NCBI RefSeq assembly: GCF_008806375.1 | Contig: NZ_WAAT01000045.1 | Coordinates: 38,060 to 102,059 of the forward strand | DNA length: 64,000 nt | Reading direction: 5' to 3' | DNA from: Pseudotamlana haliotis | Lineage (GTDB): Bacteria; Bacteroidota; Bacteroidia; Flavobacteriales; Flavobacteriaceae | Part shown: in pieces, positions 16,532 through 26,203 of the stretch | How positions within the stretch are numbered: the stretch's first letter is position 1 | Layout: every line of letters begins with the position of its first letter | Notes under the pieces: generated by a model | Seen by the model: only the letters and a program-made list of their open reading frames with translations | What the model was told of the DNA's origin: nothing | Database searches by the model: none | Position numbers and translations under genes: made by a program

Positions 16532-17362
16532 TTATACCAAATAAATACCATCTGGTTTTATTTCAATCTGGCGTTCTTTATAAAGTGCGCCTATAGCTTT
16601 TTTAAAGTTCTTCTTACTCATTTGAAGCTGCTCTTTTATAGCTTCAGGACTTGACTTATCAGTAAGATTCATATAACCCGAATTGTCTTGTAGCTCGTGT
16701 AAAATACGCTCGGCATTAGGCTCTATATTACGGTAGCCTATTTGCCCTAAAGAAATATCTAATTTATTTCCTGGGCGTACTTTTTTAACGATACCTGTTA
16801 GTTTATCACCAACACTAATGTCTTTAAAAATCTGGTCTTTATAAATTAACCCAGAATGTATTTTATTTACAATAACATTCATACCAATATCTGAAGGATG
16901 CGATACTATTAAATCAACCTCATCAAACTGTTGCACGGTTAAATTGGTATTATCTAAAAAGCGATTGGTTTTACTTGAAGCAACCAATCTCTCCGTTTTT
17001 TCATCTAAATAACAATGTACCAAATACCAGCCACCAGCTTTCATATTAAAGGCCTGCTCCTTAAACGGGCAGAACAATTCCTTAACCAAGCCCCAGTCTA
17101 AAAAAGCCCCATAATCGGTAACTTGATTACAGCGTAACATAGCAAAATCGCCACGTTTAATATAAGGCATATCGGTAGTCGCTACAGGACGTTCTTCATT
17201 ATCTAGATAAACAAAAACATCTAATTTGTCCCAAATTTTAAAACTGTCTGGCACATAGCGACTAGGAAGCAACACTTGGTTGTCTTCGTTATCAATTAAA
17301 TAGATACCGTGTTCAGATTCACGAAGTATTTCTAGCGTATTTACTTGTCCTAATGTTATCAT
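16532..17362 (-). CDS. cvfB: S1-like RNA-binding protein of the CvfB/YitL family
   Basis: 276 residues with tandem S1-like OB folds, seen in the segments YIKRGDFAMLRCNQVTDYGA (residues about 66-85) and VGDKLTGIVKKVRPGNKLD (about 183-201). A C-terminal winged helix follows that includes SPEAIKEQLQMSKKNFKKAI. The length and domain order fit CvfB. It is expected to bind RNA and to have broad regulatory effects. A TACCTTTG box at 17367-17374 ends 4 nt before the ATG, which suggests its own promoter and a leaderless message, although it lies downstream of menD on the same strand beyond a terminator hairpin. Confidence 0.85.
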   Translation of the reverse strand: MITLGQVNTLEILRESEHGIYLIDNEDNQVLLPSRYVPDSFKIWDKLDVFVYLDNEERPVATTDMPYIKRGDFAMLRCNQVTDYGAFLDWGLVKELFCPFKEQAFNMKAGGWYLVHCYLDEKTERLVASSKTNRFLDNTNLTVQQFDEVDLIVSHPSDIGMNVIVNKIHSGLIYKDQIFKDISVGDKLTGIVKKVRPGNKLDISLGQIGYRNIEPNAERILHELQDNSGYMNLTDKSSPEAIKEQLQMSKKNFKKAIGALYKERQIEIKPDGIYLV

Positions 17363-17366
17363 GCGG

Positions 17367-17374
17367 CAAAGGTA
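17367..17374 (-). promoter_or_regulatory. -7 box of cvfB
   Basis: TACCTTTG on the minus strand matches TAnnTTTG and stands 4 nt before the ATG, the third example of this spacing in the window. Confidence 0.65.
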
Positions 17375-17411
17375 GTGATATTGATAAAGAAAATTTTATT
17401 GAAAATAAAAA

Positions 17412-17453
17412 AAAGAGACTGCTTGAAAAGTAATCTTTTCAGGCAATCTCTTT
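17412..17453 (-). terminator. Intrinsic terminator after menD
   Basis: A 19-bp stem (17412-17430 with 17435-17453, a few G-U pairs) closes a 4-nt loop. On the minus strand it is followed by a run of eight Ts (17404-17411). It ends the thioesterase-menF-menD transcript before the separate cvfB promoter. Confidence 0.85.
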
Positions 17454-17529
17454 GTGTTTATACTAAATATTAGAAGTTATGATGCTCAGCAAGGCTCAGC
17501 ATCATAAAACCAATTTACTACTCCTCTTC

Positions 17530-19326
17530 CTAGTCGTCTGATGCTGTATTTTTATTAGGTGTTTCTTTTAAATTTTCAAAATACCCAAGAAGGACTTCAT
17601 CGTTGATTTTCTTTGGTGTAAAAATCTCTAAAACCTTTGGTTGTGTACTTTCAGTAAAGAAACCTGGTAATGCCGCGTTTAATTTATCTTCATCTGAAAC
17701 CGCTTCATAGCCTAAACCATACATTTTACATAAATGCTCTGCTGTATGCCTATGATTTGTTTCAAAATAGGTGTCAAAATTTTCGGTGTTTTTATGTCCT
17801 GGTAAGATTCTAAAAATACCACCACCCTCGTTATTTACAATAATAATTCTGAAGTTAATAGGGATATGATTATTCCACAGGGCATTACTATCATACAAGA
17901 AACTTAAATCTCCGGTTAGTAAAACCGTAGGCTTATCCACTCTAGCCACTGCACAACCTAATGCTGTAGAAGTACAACCATCAATACCACTAGTACCACG
18001 ATTACAGTACACTTCTAAAGTTTTATTCACTTTAAAAAGTTGCGTATAACGAATGGCTGAACTGTTACCCACTTGTAAAATACTATCATCTGGAATCGCT
18101 TTTAATACCTTACTAAAGACTTTTAAATCTGAATAAGGTGCATTTACGATATACTCCTTATGTTTCTTTAAACGTTTTCCTTTAACTTCTAACCAATGTG
18201 TTTTGTAGTGACTTTTAACAAAGTGCAATATTTTAGGTAAAAAAGACTCAAAAAAGTGGTTAGGCGTAGTTTCAATATGATTATCTAAGCAGAAAAACGT
18301 ATCGTTAGCCTGTTTACGGTCAATATGCCAATGGTGTTTTGGCTGATAGTTTCTTAAAAATTGTTTTACCTTTTTAGAAACAATTAAGCCACCGAAAGTC
18401 ACTAAAATATCTGGTCGCAGTTCTTCCTTCTCTTCATCAGTTAATGAATCAATAAGCTGATCAATACTCGGAAAAAAACCTTTGTGGTGTATATTTGAAG
18501 TTGACTCTGTTAAAACAATAATACTGTCATCTTCAGCAATTTCATCCAACCATTTTTTCTCGATTTTGTTAGGCATATTGGTTCCTACTAAAATCATTTT
18601 TTTAGGAGAAGTATCCCACTCTTCTAAACAAGACTGTAAAACATAATCTTCAATATCGTGCTTCTTAGCAACTACTTCTACGGTCTTAGGAGAAACACTT
18701 AATTTATCAACAACCTCATAAAGTGGTTCGTCAAACGGAATATTAATATGTACAGGACCTTTTTTCATAAGCGCCATATTGATGGCCATATTTATTTCTT
18801 CCTCGTTATTGGTTTGAATATTTTTCTGTAAACCTAATAAACGTTCAAAACGGTCTTCCACTTTAACCATTACGGGAACACTTTCATTGGAGTGAATGTG
18901 TTTTTCATCCTTTAAATCTAATTTTAAATCGGTTGAAAATAAAGAATGATTATCAAAGACATTCGCCTGGGTAATGGTTTGCCCATCACCAATATTGATT
19001 AAGTTTTTAGGACGATCGGCAGAAAGTACCACCAACGGAATATTACTATAGAAAGCTTCTGAAACTGCAGGATAATAGTTCAACAATGCACTACCCGATG
19101 TACAAACAACAGCTGTAGGTTCTTGTAATTGCTGTGCGATACCTAAGGCAAAAAAGCCTGCGCAACGTTCATCAACAATACTATAACATTTAAAAAATGG
19201 GTCGTTGGTAAACCCTATAGTTAAGGGCGCGTTTCGGCTACCCGGAGAAATTACAATATGTTTTACACCTTTTGATTTACAAAGCTCCACAACAGTTTGT
19301 GCAAGAGCGGTTTTTGGATAAGTCAT
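17530..19326 (-). CDS. menD: 2-succinyl-5-enolpyruvyl-6-hydroxy-3-cyclohexene-1-carboxylate synthase
   Basis: A 598-residue thiamine-diphosphate enzyme that joins isochorismate and 2-oxoglutarate in menaquinone synthesis. The N-terminal PYR domain shows ISPGSRNAPLT. The C-terminal PP domain shows NRGTSGIDGCTSTALG, then the TPP/Mg motif beginning GDLSFLYDSNALWN and closing with NNEGGGIF. Length is as expected. It follows menF by 46 nt on the same strand; the remaining men genes are not in the window. Identity is secure. Confidence 0.96.
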   Translation of the reverse strand: MTYPKTALAQTVVELCKSKGVKHIVISPGSRNAPLTIGFTNDPFFKCYSIVDERCAGFFALGIAQQLQEPTAVVCTSGSALLNYYPAVSEAFYSNIPLVVLSADRPKNLINIGDGQTITQANVFDNHSLFSTDLKLDLKDEKHIHSNESVPVMVKVEDRFERLLGLQKNIQTNNEEEINMAINMALMKKGPVHINIPFDEPLYEVVDKLSVSPKTVEVVAKKHDIEDYVLQSCLEEWDTSPKKMILVGTNMPNKIEKKWLDEIAEDDSIIVLTESTSNIHHKGFFPSIDQLIDSLTDEEKEELRPDILVTFGGLIVSKKVKQFLRNYQPKHHWHIDRKQANDTFFCLDNHIETTPNHFFESFLPKILHFVKSHYKTHWLEVKGKRLKKHKEYIVNAPYSDLKVFSKVLKAIPDDSILQVGNSSAIRYTQLFKVNKTLEVYCNRGTSGIDGCTSTALGCAVARVDKPTVLLTGDLSFLYDSNALWNNHIPINFRIIIVNNEGGGIFRILPGHKNTENFDTYFETNHRHTAEHLCKMYGLGYEAVSDEDKLNAALPGFFTESTQPKVLEIFTPKKINDEVLLGYFENLKETPNKNTASDD

Positions 19327-19372
19327 TTTTCAGATAATCTTAGTTATATCTCAAAAATAATAAAACCAATAA

Positions 19373-20488
19373 TTAAATAACACTTTTAATGACTAAAGAT
19401 TTTGAAACGGTTTCCAACCACTCTTTTTCGGCATCCGAACTTTGGGTAATTCCGCCCCCAACATACAATATCGCTTCATTGTTTTTAAGCTGCATACAAC
19501 GTAAATTCACATACAATTGCGTGCTATTTCTGGTTAAAGCATAGGCTCTATTTTCAATATTTCGTCTTCCCGAACGGGGCGCTACCGTTTTTTCTATATT
19601 TAATTCGCCTAAAAATCCGGTATAATATTCACGCTTATAATTTTCATTTTCTAAAATGAAGGTTTTAGCGCTTTCCTTTGGGAGTCCGCAAACCGCTGGT
19701 GTTGGATGAATGGCATGAACTATCGTCTTTAAAGATACCGCGGCTTTTAACTGTGCCGAAATCATGGTTTTTAGATGCAGAAGATTTCCAGTTTTAACAG
19801 TTTCAACACTTGAAGCTTTAATACTTTCTGCTAAAGGCTCTAATTGATTCAAAATAAAATCGGTAACAAACTGCTGTTCTTGGAGCTCTTTTTCCTGCCA
19901 AGTCACTGCCGTATCACCATTATAATTCTGTGTACCAGCCAAAGCCATGATAGAAAAACGATTGCCTTCTATTTTTATTAAAGTCTCTGGCGTAGCCCCT
20001 AACCATAAGCCTACTTTTGGGTGAAACCAACAATACACGTAAGCCGATTTATAGGTATTCAAGAGGTTTTTCAGAATCTTAATAGGATTCGTTTCCGTCA
20101 TACCTACAGATTCCTTCCTTGACAAAACGACTTTCTTAAACGTATGGTTTTTAATAGCTTCAACCCCTTTATGTACTAAGTTTATATGAAAGGCTTTCGC
20201 CGAAGGGTCTTCTGAAGGTTCAATTTTAGAAGATTCTATTTCAGTTGAGGGCTCAAAGTCCGTAGAAATCGCTTCTGAAACTTCCGAAGGCATTAAAATG
20301 GTATCTTCCGTACTATCAAACGGTGCAAAGACATAACCTTTCTCAGAATAATTTTCAGAAAATAACAAATCTGCATTATTTTGAAGCAGCCCTTTCAACT
20401 CTAAACTATTAGGTTTTCTATAAGCTACAAAGGGTAAATTGTTTTCGTACTGTGTTATAATACGTTCGAAAAAAGCTCCTGAAGTCAT
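19373..20488 (-). CDS. menF: Isochorismate synthase (chorismate-binding enzyme)
   Basis: 371 residues, the compact form of the chorismate-utilising family. Recognisable segments are HTFKKVVLSRKESV, IMALAGTQ, a Met-Ile-Ser run in LLHLKTMISAQL, AIHPTPAVCGLPKE and YYTGFLGEL. It converts chorismate to isochorismate, the substrate for MenD encoded just downstream. The Lys in FKKVVLSRK is the expected general base. It lies 6 nt downstream of the thioesterase gene, so the three genes form one operon. The Glu/Ser-rich stretch at about residues 72-92 is a low-complexity insertion. Confidence 0.92.
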   Translation of the reverse strand: MTSGAFFERIITQYENNLPFVAYRKPNSLELKGLLQNNADLLFSENYSEKGYVFAPFDSTEDTILMPSEVSEAISTDFEPSTEIESSKIEPSEDPSAKAFHINLVHKGVEAIKNHTFKKVVLSRKESVGMTETNPIKILKNLLNTYKSAYVYCWFHPKVGLWLGATPETLIKIEGNRFSIMALAGTQNYNGDTAVTWQEKELQEQQFVTDFILNQLEPLAESIKASSVETVKTGNLLHLKTMISAQLKAAVSLKTIVHAIHPTPAVCGLPKESAKTFILENENYKREYYTGFLGELNIEKTVAPRSGRRNIENRAYALTRNSTQLYVNLRCMQLKNNEAILYVGGGITQSSDAEKEWLETVSKSLVIKSVI

Positions 20489-20494
20489 GTAAAT

Positions 20495-20920
20495 CTATTT
20501 CGATTTTGGGAGTGCAATAGTAGTCAATTTACACAACGAAATCAAATTATCGTGGTCGTCTGTCACACGAATTTCTAAAAGCTGGGTGGTTCTTCCTTTA
20601 TGCAGGTAAACCGCCTTGGCGTATACATGACCATCTCTAACACTTTTTAAGTGGTTTGCCGAAACCTCAATACCTCTTACAAACACATCTTTGTTATGCA
20701 TAAGTAATTGCACTGCAAAACTTCCCATAGTTTCGGCTAAGGCTGCAGTTGCACCACCGTGTAACACACCATCGGGCTGATATACTTTGGAAGTCACCGG
20801 CATTTTCCCAAGAATAAAATCGTCGCCATAATCTATGATTTCAATATCCAAGGTTTCCATTAATGTATTTTTACATACGGCATTTGCCTTTGCTAAAACG
20901 TCTTCTTTAGATAGTTCCAT
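20495..20920 (-). CDS. PaaI-type hotdog thioesterase, probable DHNA-CoA thioesterase
   Basis: 141 residues with the hotdog signature: a long helix carrying DGVLHGGATAALAETMGSFA at about residues 50-69, then strands with VRGIEVSANHLK. This is the PaaI/YdiI subfamily, with the catalytic Glu in LAETMG. Being first in an operon with menF and menD strongly suggests that it hydrolyses 1,4-dihydroxy-2-naphthoyl-CoA in menaquinone synthesis (a MenI role). The family call is firm; the substrate is inferred from the neighbours. Confidence 0.85.
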   Translation of the reverse strand: MELSKEDVLAKANAVCKNTLMETLDIEIIDYGDDFILGKMPVTSKVYQPDGVLHGGATAALAETMGSFAVQLLMHNKDVFVRGIEVSANHLKSVRDGHVYAKAVYLHKGRTTQLLEIRVTDDHDNLISLCKLTTIALPKSK

Positions 20921-20991
20921 TGAAAATATGTTTTATAAAATTTTAATACTTCAATTAAATGAATGAAGCTATTTCGAAAGAAAATCTTTGA

Positions 20992-21027
20992 TCATTCTGA
21001 ACTCCGGCAGGCAGGAGTTCAGAATGA
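20992..21027. repeat. Perfect 14-bp inverted repeat, dispersed palindrome
   Basis: TCATTCTGAACTCC pairs exactly with GGAGTTCAGAATGA around an 8-nt GGCAGGCA loop. Related TCATTC(T/C)GA-type sequences occur at 31327-31353 and 49962-49987, so this is one member of a dispersed family. It also lies where a terminator for the gene at 21085-21756 could act, but it lacks a T-run. Confidence 0.7.
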
Positions 21028-21084
21028 CATGATTAAACTCTTTTGAAACAGCTTCAAATAACTGTATACTATTATACTAGTATT

Positions 21085-21756
21085 TTACTTTGTAAACTGC
21101 TCCAAAACTTTTTGAGCATAAGGTTTAGCAACTCCTGAAGCTGAATCAGGGTCTGTGATTTCAGTATTCACCACCGCGACCAATTGCTTTGTGTGTTCTC
21201 TTTTTAAGTCGTAAACAACAGTTTCTAACTTATAAATATCAGATTCATAAGTACGCTGAGAGCTTGGAATATAGTTACCTCCCATACCGTAAGGCGAGTA
21301 AAAAGAACCATAATAACCGCCAAAACCAGCATATCCTCCATAAAACCCTGGGTAATAACCACCGGCTACATAACCTCCAGATTGTTCAGTATTTATTTCC
21401 GTTTTTACATCTTTTAAAACCGTTAAAGCTACAGCTCCAAAACCTTCAGCTTTAAACTTTTCAATATGCTCATTCACTTCTTCTTCACTCATTTTTTTAT
21501 TAACCTTAATATCTGGGAAGGCTACATAGCTTGGTGCTGCATCAACACCTTCACTTTTAAGAGCACTCACTATTTCTTGCTCAAATAACTGTCTAGAAGC
21601 TAAATCATCCATTCTAGCGATGACTAAAATTTTGTCCCCTTTAACCTGATTAATATCAGGAGCTTTCCATGTATCTGTAACTTTAATAGAAGGACCACAA
21701 CTGTGTAAGACTATTGCTAAGATAGCCACGCATAATAATGTTAATTTGTTTTTCAT
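21085..21756 (-). CDS. Lipoprotein with a Gly/Tyr-rich central segment, unknown function
   Basis: 223 residues. The N-terminus is a lipoprotein signal (hydrophobic stretch ending LHSCGPS, lipobox Cys at about residue 20), so it should be anchored in the cell envelope. Residues about 25-120 form a mixed alpha/beta domain beginning IKVTDTWKAPDINQ and containing KILVIARMDD. They are followed by a Gly/Tyr/Phe-rich low-complexity stretch (about residues 127-160, GGYYPGFYGG type) and a C-terminal segment that resumes a domain-like pattern. It resembles DUF4136-like envelope lipoproteins only loosely. Single gene with its own short spacers. Confidence 0.75.
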   Translation of the reverse strand: MKNKLTLLCVAILAIVLHSCGPSIKVTDTWKAPDINQVKGDKILVIARMDDLASRQLFEQEIVSALKSEGVDAAPSYVAFPDIKVNKKMSEEEVNEHIEKFKAEGFGAVALTVLKDVKTEINTEQSGGYVAGGYYPGFYGGYAGFGGYYGSFYSPYGMGGNYIPSSQRTYESDIYKLETVVYDLKREHTKQLVAVVNTEITDPDSASGVAKPYAQKVLEQFTK

Positions 21757-21885
21757 TGTTTGATTTTTAATATAGGAATATGTTTTTATCCTTTTAGGGG
21801 ATTTAAATTCGTTTCAAATATAAACATTAAGTATAGCTACTGGAGCAAACTTTATGAAGTTTTAACGAAATAAATAAAGTCTTTT

Positions 21886-22833
21886 TCAGTGCACTAACCG
21901 CTCAATAATGGCTTTTACAGGTAAGATTTTATTGGTGAATTCAATACTAGGCCCAGCTACCCAAACCGTTTTATAAGTCGCTTTGGTTGCTGCATTTTTT
22001 GTTGCGTTCATTCCTATGGAAAAGCGAATCATTTTCACCCATTTTTTCAAAGCTTTATTTTTGTTTAAAACCGATTCTAGCCAAGTTTGTTTGGTGCCTA
22101 TCTTTTGAACATAAGGTGTATTTATTACGGTACAAGGTGTGCCTGAAATCCGCTGAGTCATCACAATATCATCAGCGCCGTATTCTACACAGGCTTGTTT
22201 ATATTCTGAAGTCACTCCTGATTCTTCTGAAGCTATAAAAAGGCTTCCCACCGAAACACCGCTAGCGCCATAATTCAAAATGTTATCTATATCAGCCTTA
22301 CATCCAACACCTCCTGCCGAAATAATAGGAAGCTTACAATGGGCTCGTAATTCTTCTATTAAAGCTTTCGGACTCTTATCACCACGATGGCCGCCAGCTT
22401 GATTGTTTACCGCAATGATGCCATCGGCCCCTAGAGCCTCTACTTTTTGAGCATATTTTAAATCGACCACATCACAAAATACTTTTATTCCAGCTTGATG
22501 GGCTGCTTTTATGGTTTCTTCTGGACTTCCTAATGAAGTAATTATAAAATCACAACCGGCTTCACAAATGACGTCTAGCTGTCCTTTAAGTTTTACATTA
22601 GATTTATTGACTATCAAATTAAACCCAAAAGCACCATGTTTAGGCTTGGCAGTTTTCAATTTATGAATGGCATCTTTTAGCTCGTCTAAGGTTCTATAGT
22701 TTAAAGCAGGAATACAACCAGCAATACCACTTTCCATCGCCGCTTTAACCATTGCTACATTAGATACTAAAAACATAGGGGCTTGAATAATAGAGTGCTT
22801 GATATCTAAAAGTTCAGTAAGTCGTTTAGCCAT
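21886..22833 (-). CDS. Nitronate monooxygenase-like FMN enzyme
   Basis: 315 residues from MAKRLTELLDIKHSI. An upstream in-frame Met exists at 22878, but a TATATTTG box lies between, 12 nt before the chosen ATG, which decides the start. The TIM-barrel FMN signatures are IIQAPMFLVSN near the start, NNQAGGHRGD in the middle (His in GGH is the expected catalytic base) and ISAGGVG then GASGVSVGSLF for phosphate binding. The family oxidises nitronates, but some members act on other substrates. It stands alone between a lipoprotein gene and a divergent NmrA-like gene. Confidence 0.85.
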   Translation of the reverse strand: MAKRLTELLDIKHSIIQAPMFLVSNVAMVKAAMESGIAGCIPALNYRTLDELKDAIHKLKTAKPKHGAFGFNLIVNKSNVKLKGQLDVICEAGCDFIITSLGSPEETIKAAHQAGIKVFCDVVDLKYAQKVEALGADGIIAVNNQAGGHRGDKSPKALIEELRAHCKLPIISAGGVGCKADIDNILNYGASGVSVGSLFIASEESGVTSEYKQACVEYGADDIVMTQRISGTPCTVINTPYVQKIGTKQTWLESVLNKNKALKKWVKMIRFSIGMNATKNAATKATYKTVWVAGPSIEFTNKILPVKAIIERLVH

Positions 22834-22970
22834 GTGGTTTTTTATCAAATATACTAAAATATGATGCGCGCATAACAAATACAGGTTTTATACACTTAAT
22901 GATATTAATCATTTTATAATTAAAATAACATCTGTAATTTTAATACTTAATTTCGCTAGAATTTAGCATT

Positions 22971-23843
22971 ATGAGCAATATACTAGTCACTGGGGCTACT
23001 GGAAATATAGGATTTGAAGTGGTACGTGAATTATCAAAACTTGATTCTGGACACCACATTTTTGCTGCTGTTCGGGCTATTAATAAAGCAAAAAATAAAT
23101 TTAATGATTTTACGAATTTAGATTACAGACGTTTTGACTTTGAAGATTCTAGTACCTTTGATGCTGCTTTAGACCAAATAGATATCGTGTTTTTGTTACG
23201 TCCGCCACACATTTCAGATATTGAATGCTACTTCAAGCCATTAATCTCAAAAATTAAAGAAAAGGGTATTAAACAGGTTGTTTTTCTCTCGGTTCAGGGT
23301 GCGGAAAAGAGCAAAGTGATCCCTCATAATAAAATCGAGCGTCTCATTCAAGAGTTTGGTTTAGATTACATTTTCATTCGCCCCAGTTACTTCATGCAAA
23401 ATTTAACGACCACATTGCTTAAAGATATTAGAACAAAACGTGAAATTATTTTACCCGCAGGCCATGCTAAATTCAACTGGATAGACCTTAAAAATATTGG
23501 CGAGGTTGCGACCATTTTTCTCGATAAATTTGAGAATTTTAAAAATCAAGCTATTGAGATCACAGGCTTAGAAAATGAAAATTTTGAATACGTTACTAAA
23601 CTCATCAATTCGCTAATAAACCGACCTATTAGCTACAGAAATGTCAATCCGTTTAAATTTTACCAAATAAAGAAACGTGAAGGCATGGTCGGTGGTATGA
23701 TTATCGTGATGATTTTATTGCATTTTTTACCGCGTTTTCAAAAAGCGCCTCAAATCTCAAATTGTTATGAACGTTTAACAGGTAAAAAACCAACAGATTT
23801 GAAATCGTTTATTCAAAGGGAACGTGCGTTTTTTGAGTTATAA
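22971..23843 (+). CDS. NmrA-like NAD(P)-binding protein
   Basis: 290 residues with an N-terminal Rossmann motif ILVTGATGNIGFEVVRELS (GxxGxxG) and the NmrA/atypical SDR layout: DIVFLLRPPH, VVFLSVQGAE, FIRPSYFMQN. There is no Tyr-x3-Lys catalytic pair in the usual place, so it may be a redox sensor or an atypical reductase, as in QOR2/NmrA proteins. It is divergently arranged from the nitronate monooxygenase gene with a 137-nt promoter region between them. Substrate unknown. Confidence 0.8.
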   Translation: MSNILVTGATGNIGFEVVRELSKLDSGHHIFAAVRAINKAKNKFNDFTNLDYRRFDFEDSSTFDAALDQIDIVFLLRPPHISDIECYFKPLISKIKEKGIKQVVFLSVQGAEKSKVIPHNKIERLIQEFGLDYIFIRPSYFMQNLTTTLLKDIRTKREIILPAGHAKFNWIDLKNIGEVATIFLDKFENFKNQAIEITGLENENFEYVTKLINSLINRPISYRNVNPFKFYQIKKREGMVGGMIIVMILLHFLPRFQKAPQISNCYERLTGKKPTDLKSFIQRERAFFEL

Positions 23844-23873
23844 TTGGTATTAAATTAAAACGTCAGAAACATG

Positions 23874-25109
23874 CTACTTCTTATCTAAAAAACGATAATA
23901 CCCACATTTTAAATAAGCACCTTCAGGAAATCCAATAGGGTGATCGGTGTCATGATCGGTTTGTAAAAGGACTTTATAGTTTCTATTTGTTTTATCTAAA
24001 ACACGGGAGTTAATTTCAAAGAAATCTTCTGAAAGTACACGTGATGAACATGAAGCCAATACCAATAATCCATTTTTTGAGGTTAACCGCTCCCCTAATC
24101 GCGCCAATTGTGCATATTTTTTCTTTGCCAAATGAATTTCAGAGGCTTGTTTTGCAAAACTTGGTGGATCAATGACCACGACGTCAAAAGTAATTTTATC
24201 ATTTATTAGGGCTTCTAATTCTTCAAAAGCATCTCCTGCAATGATTTTATGCTTACCTGTATAATCATTTAACTTACCATTTTCAACAGCGATTTCTAAA
24301 GCTTGCTTGCTGATATCTAAACTAGTCACTTCCTTGGCACCGTTATACAAAGCATGTACTGAAAATCCGCCTGCATATGAAAACACATCCAATACGGTTT
24401 TTCCTTTACTCCACAAGCCGACTTGTTTTCTATTGGCACGGTGATCTAAAAAATAACCGGTTTTATGGCCTTTTATAACATTTGCTGAAAAATTGACACC
24501 ATGCTCTACAAACTGTACTACTTCATTTTTTAAGGTTCCGTAAACCACCTCACCATTTTGAAGTTGGTGCTGTTTAGATTGCTCTAAACTTCTGCTTAAA
24601 CGCACAACCACAGTTTCAGCTTGAGACGTTTTTTGTAGACTTGGAATAATCATTTCAATATAAGGGAGCCAGATTTCAGAATATATTTTAACTACTAAAA
24701 CCTTAGCATAGACATCAGCTATCAACCCTGGGAAACCATCATTTTCACCAAACAACAAACGGTAACTGTTGGTATTGGTTTTTAGGAGCCCTTTTCGCTT
24801 TTTATAAGCCTCATCAATTTTTTTCTGAAAGAACTGGGCATTAATGTCTACTTTTTCAAATCCGCTATGCAACATTTTAATACGAATGGGAGAATTGCCA
24901 TCGTATAAACCAAGCCCTATAATACGGTTTTGTCGTTTTCCGAAAATAATGGCCAAATCACCCGATTTTGCATCATCATTTATTTTTATAATATTATTAG
25001 AAAACACCCAAGGATGTCCCTTTAAAACAAACTGTTCGCCTTTAGAATTCAGCTTTACCGCTAAATTTTTAGGTTTTTTTGTACGTTTAATATTTTCAGA
25101 AAAATGCAT
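23874..25109 (-). CDS. Class I SAM-dependent rRNA large-subunit methyltransferase, RlmI-like
   Basis: 411 residues. An N-terminal PUA-type RNA-binding domain (residues about 15-95, with GHPWVFSNNI) precedes an EEHEE-like linker and a Rossmann methyltransferase domain. The latter has VLDVFSYAGGFSVHA (SAM motif I), VTSLDIS, and the catalytic DPPSFAKQ followed by LVLASCSSRV. This is the layout of RlmI, which makes m5C in 23S rRNA. A TACTTTTG box lies 16 nt before the ATG. The gene converges with the NmrA-like gene, 30 nt away. Family call firm, exact target base inferred. Confidence 0.9.
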   Translation of the reverse strand: MHFSENIKRTKKPKNLAVKLNSKGEQFVLKGHPWVFSNNIIKINDDAKSGDLAIIFGKRQNRIIGLGLYDGNSPIRIKMLHSGFEKVDINAQFFQKKIDEAYKKRKGLLKTNTNSYRLLFGENDGFPGLIADVYAKVLVVKIYSEIWLPYIEMIIPSLQKTSQAETVVVRLSRSLEQSKQHQLQNGEVVYGTLKNEVVQFVEHGVNFSANVIKGHKTGYFLDHRANRKQVGLWSKGKTVLDVFSYAGGFSVHALYNGAKEVTSLDISKQALEIAVENGKLNDYTGKHKIIAGDAFEELEALINDKITFDVVVIDPPSFAKQASEIHLAKKKYAQLARLGERLTSKNGLLVLASCSSRVLSEDFFEINSRVLDKTNRNYKVLLQTDHDTDHPIGFPEGAYLKCGYYRFLDKK

Positions 25110-25357
25110 GGTTTAATTTTAAAACAAAAGTAGTCGAATTATAAATTATAAAGCAGGTATTCTGTGCTTTATAGCATAGTTGTATTCCTAAAAAAGGGGT
25201 AAACTTGAGAGAATCAAATACTTTTCACAAAAAAAATCTTATAAACACAGGACTACTATCTGTTTTTCAGACAATTAATGATTATATTTAACCCTCTCTT
25301 TGCATAATTATAGCCGCCCAAGTTTTTATTAGCCGATATCACTTAAATAGCTGTGCT

Positions 25358-26053
25358 ATGATGATGCAAAATCAAGATAATAGAATCTTCAATGTACTTA
25401 AAGAAAATCCTTTATTTAATGATGTTTCCCATGCTGGGTTACAGGAGGTCATTCTGAATGGAAAACAAAAAACCTGGACCAAACGCATTTGCTTTTTAGA
25501 TACCAGTAAGACACAAAACAGCTTCTACATCATATTATCCGGACGATTAAAAGTGTATTATTATAATCCTGAAAAAGATCGTAAAATCACTTTATTTATT
25601 TTAAGTAAACATGATGCTTTTGATATGTATCAATTATTTAATTGGTGTCACCACGACGTGTATTACGAAACATTAGATGATACGGAATTCTTCTCTATTT
25701 CAATCCTTTTTTTAAAGCAGTGGATGCAAAATAATATCACTTTCTACAAAAATGCTCTGGAATATAGTATGATAAAAATGAAAGGTTTAGAAGATTATGT
25801 GACCAGTTCAAACTTAGACTCGACCGCTAAGAGACTGGCCAAATTACTGTTACAACATACCAATGCAACAACCTTAAAACTGGAACTCATAAACGGCCTT
25901 CCTCACAAGGAATTGGCACAATTAATTGGCACCACAAGGACCGTTTTAAATCGAAATGTTCAACAATTTAAAGAAGAAGGCATTATTGAAATCAAGAACA
26001 AGCAAATTAAAATACTAAACATGGCACGACTTATTGATCGTGTCAACCAATAA
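25358..26053 (+). CDS. Crp/Fnr-family transcription regulator
   Basis: 231 residues. An N-terminal cyclic-nucleotide-binding-type beta-barrel (about residues 15-130, with FYIILSGRLKVYYYN) precedes a C-terminal winged HTH (about 150-225, with GLPHKELAQLIGTTRTVLNR as the recognition region). There is no Cys cluster for an Fe-S centre, so it is not an Fnr-type oxygen sensor by sequence; the ligand is unknown. It precedes a secreted protein gene by 150 nt, its only obvious candidate target nearby. The start is placed at the first of three consecutive Met codons. Confidence 0.88.
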   Translation: MMMQNQDNRIFNVLKENPLFNDVSHAGLQEVILNGKQKTWTKRICFLDTSKTQNSFYIILSGRLKVYYYNPEKDRKITLFILSKHDAFDMYQLFNWCHHDVYYETLDDTEFFSISILFLKQWMQNNITFYKNALEYSMIKMKGLEDYVTSSNLDSTAKRLAKLLLQHTNATTLKLELINGLPHKELAQLIGTTRTVLNRNVQQFKEEGIIEIKNKQIKILNMARLIDRVNQ

Positions 26054-26203
26054 AAAAACTTTAACATAAAACATTGTTAATATGATACTTAAGTAGCATT
26101 TTTCTTTGAAAATAATATATAATTTAGGGTACCTTAAATATCAGATCTCTCTCTACTCAGTAAATTAATGGTAAAGACAATTGTTTAATTTAAACCTTTT
26201 ATC

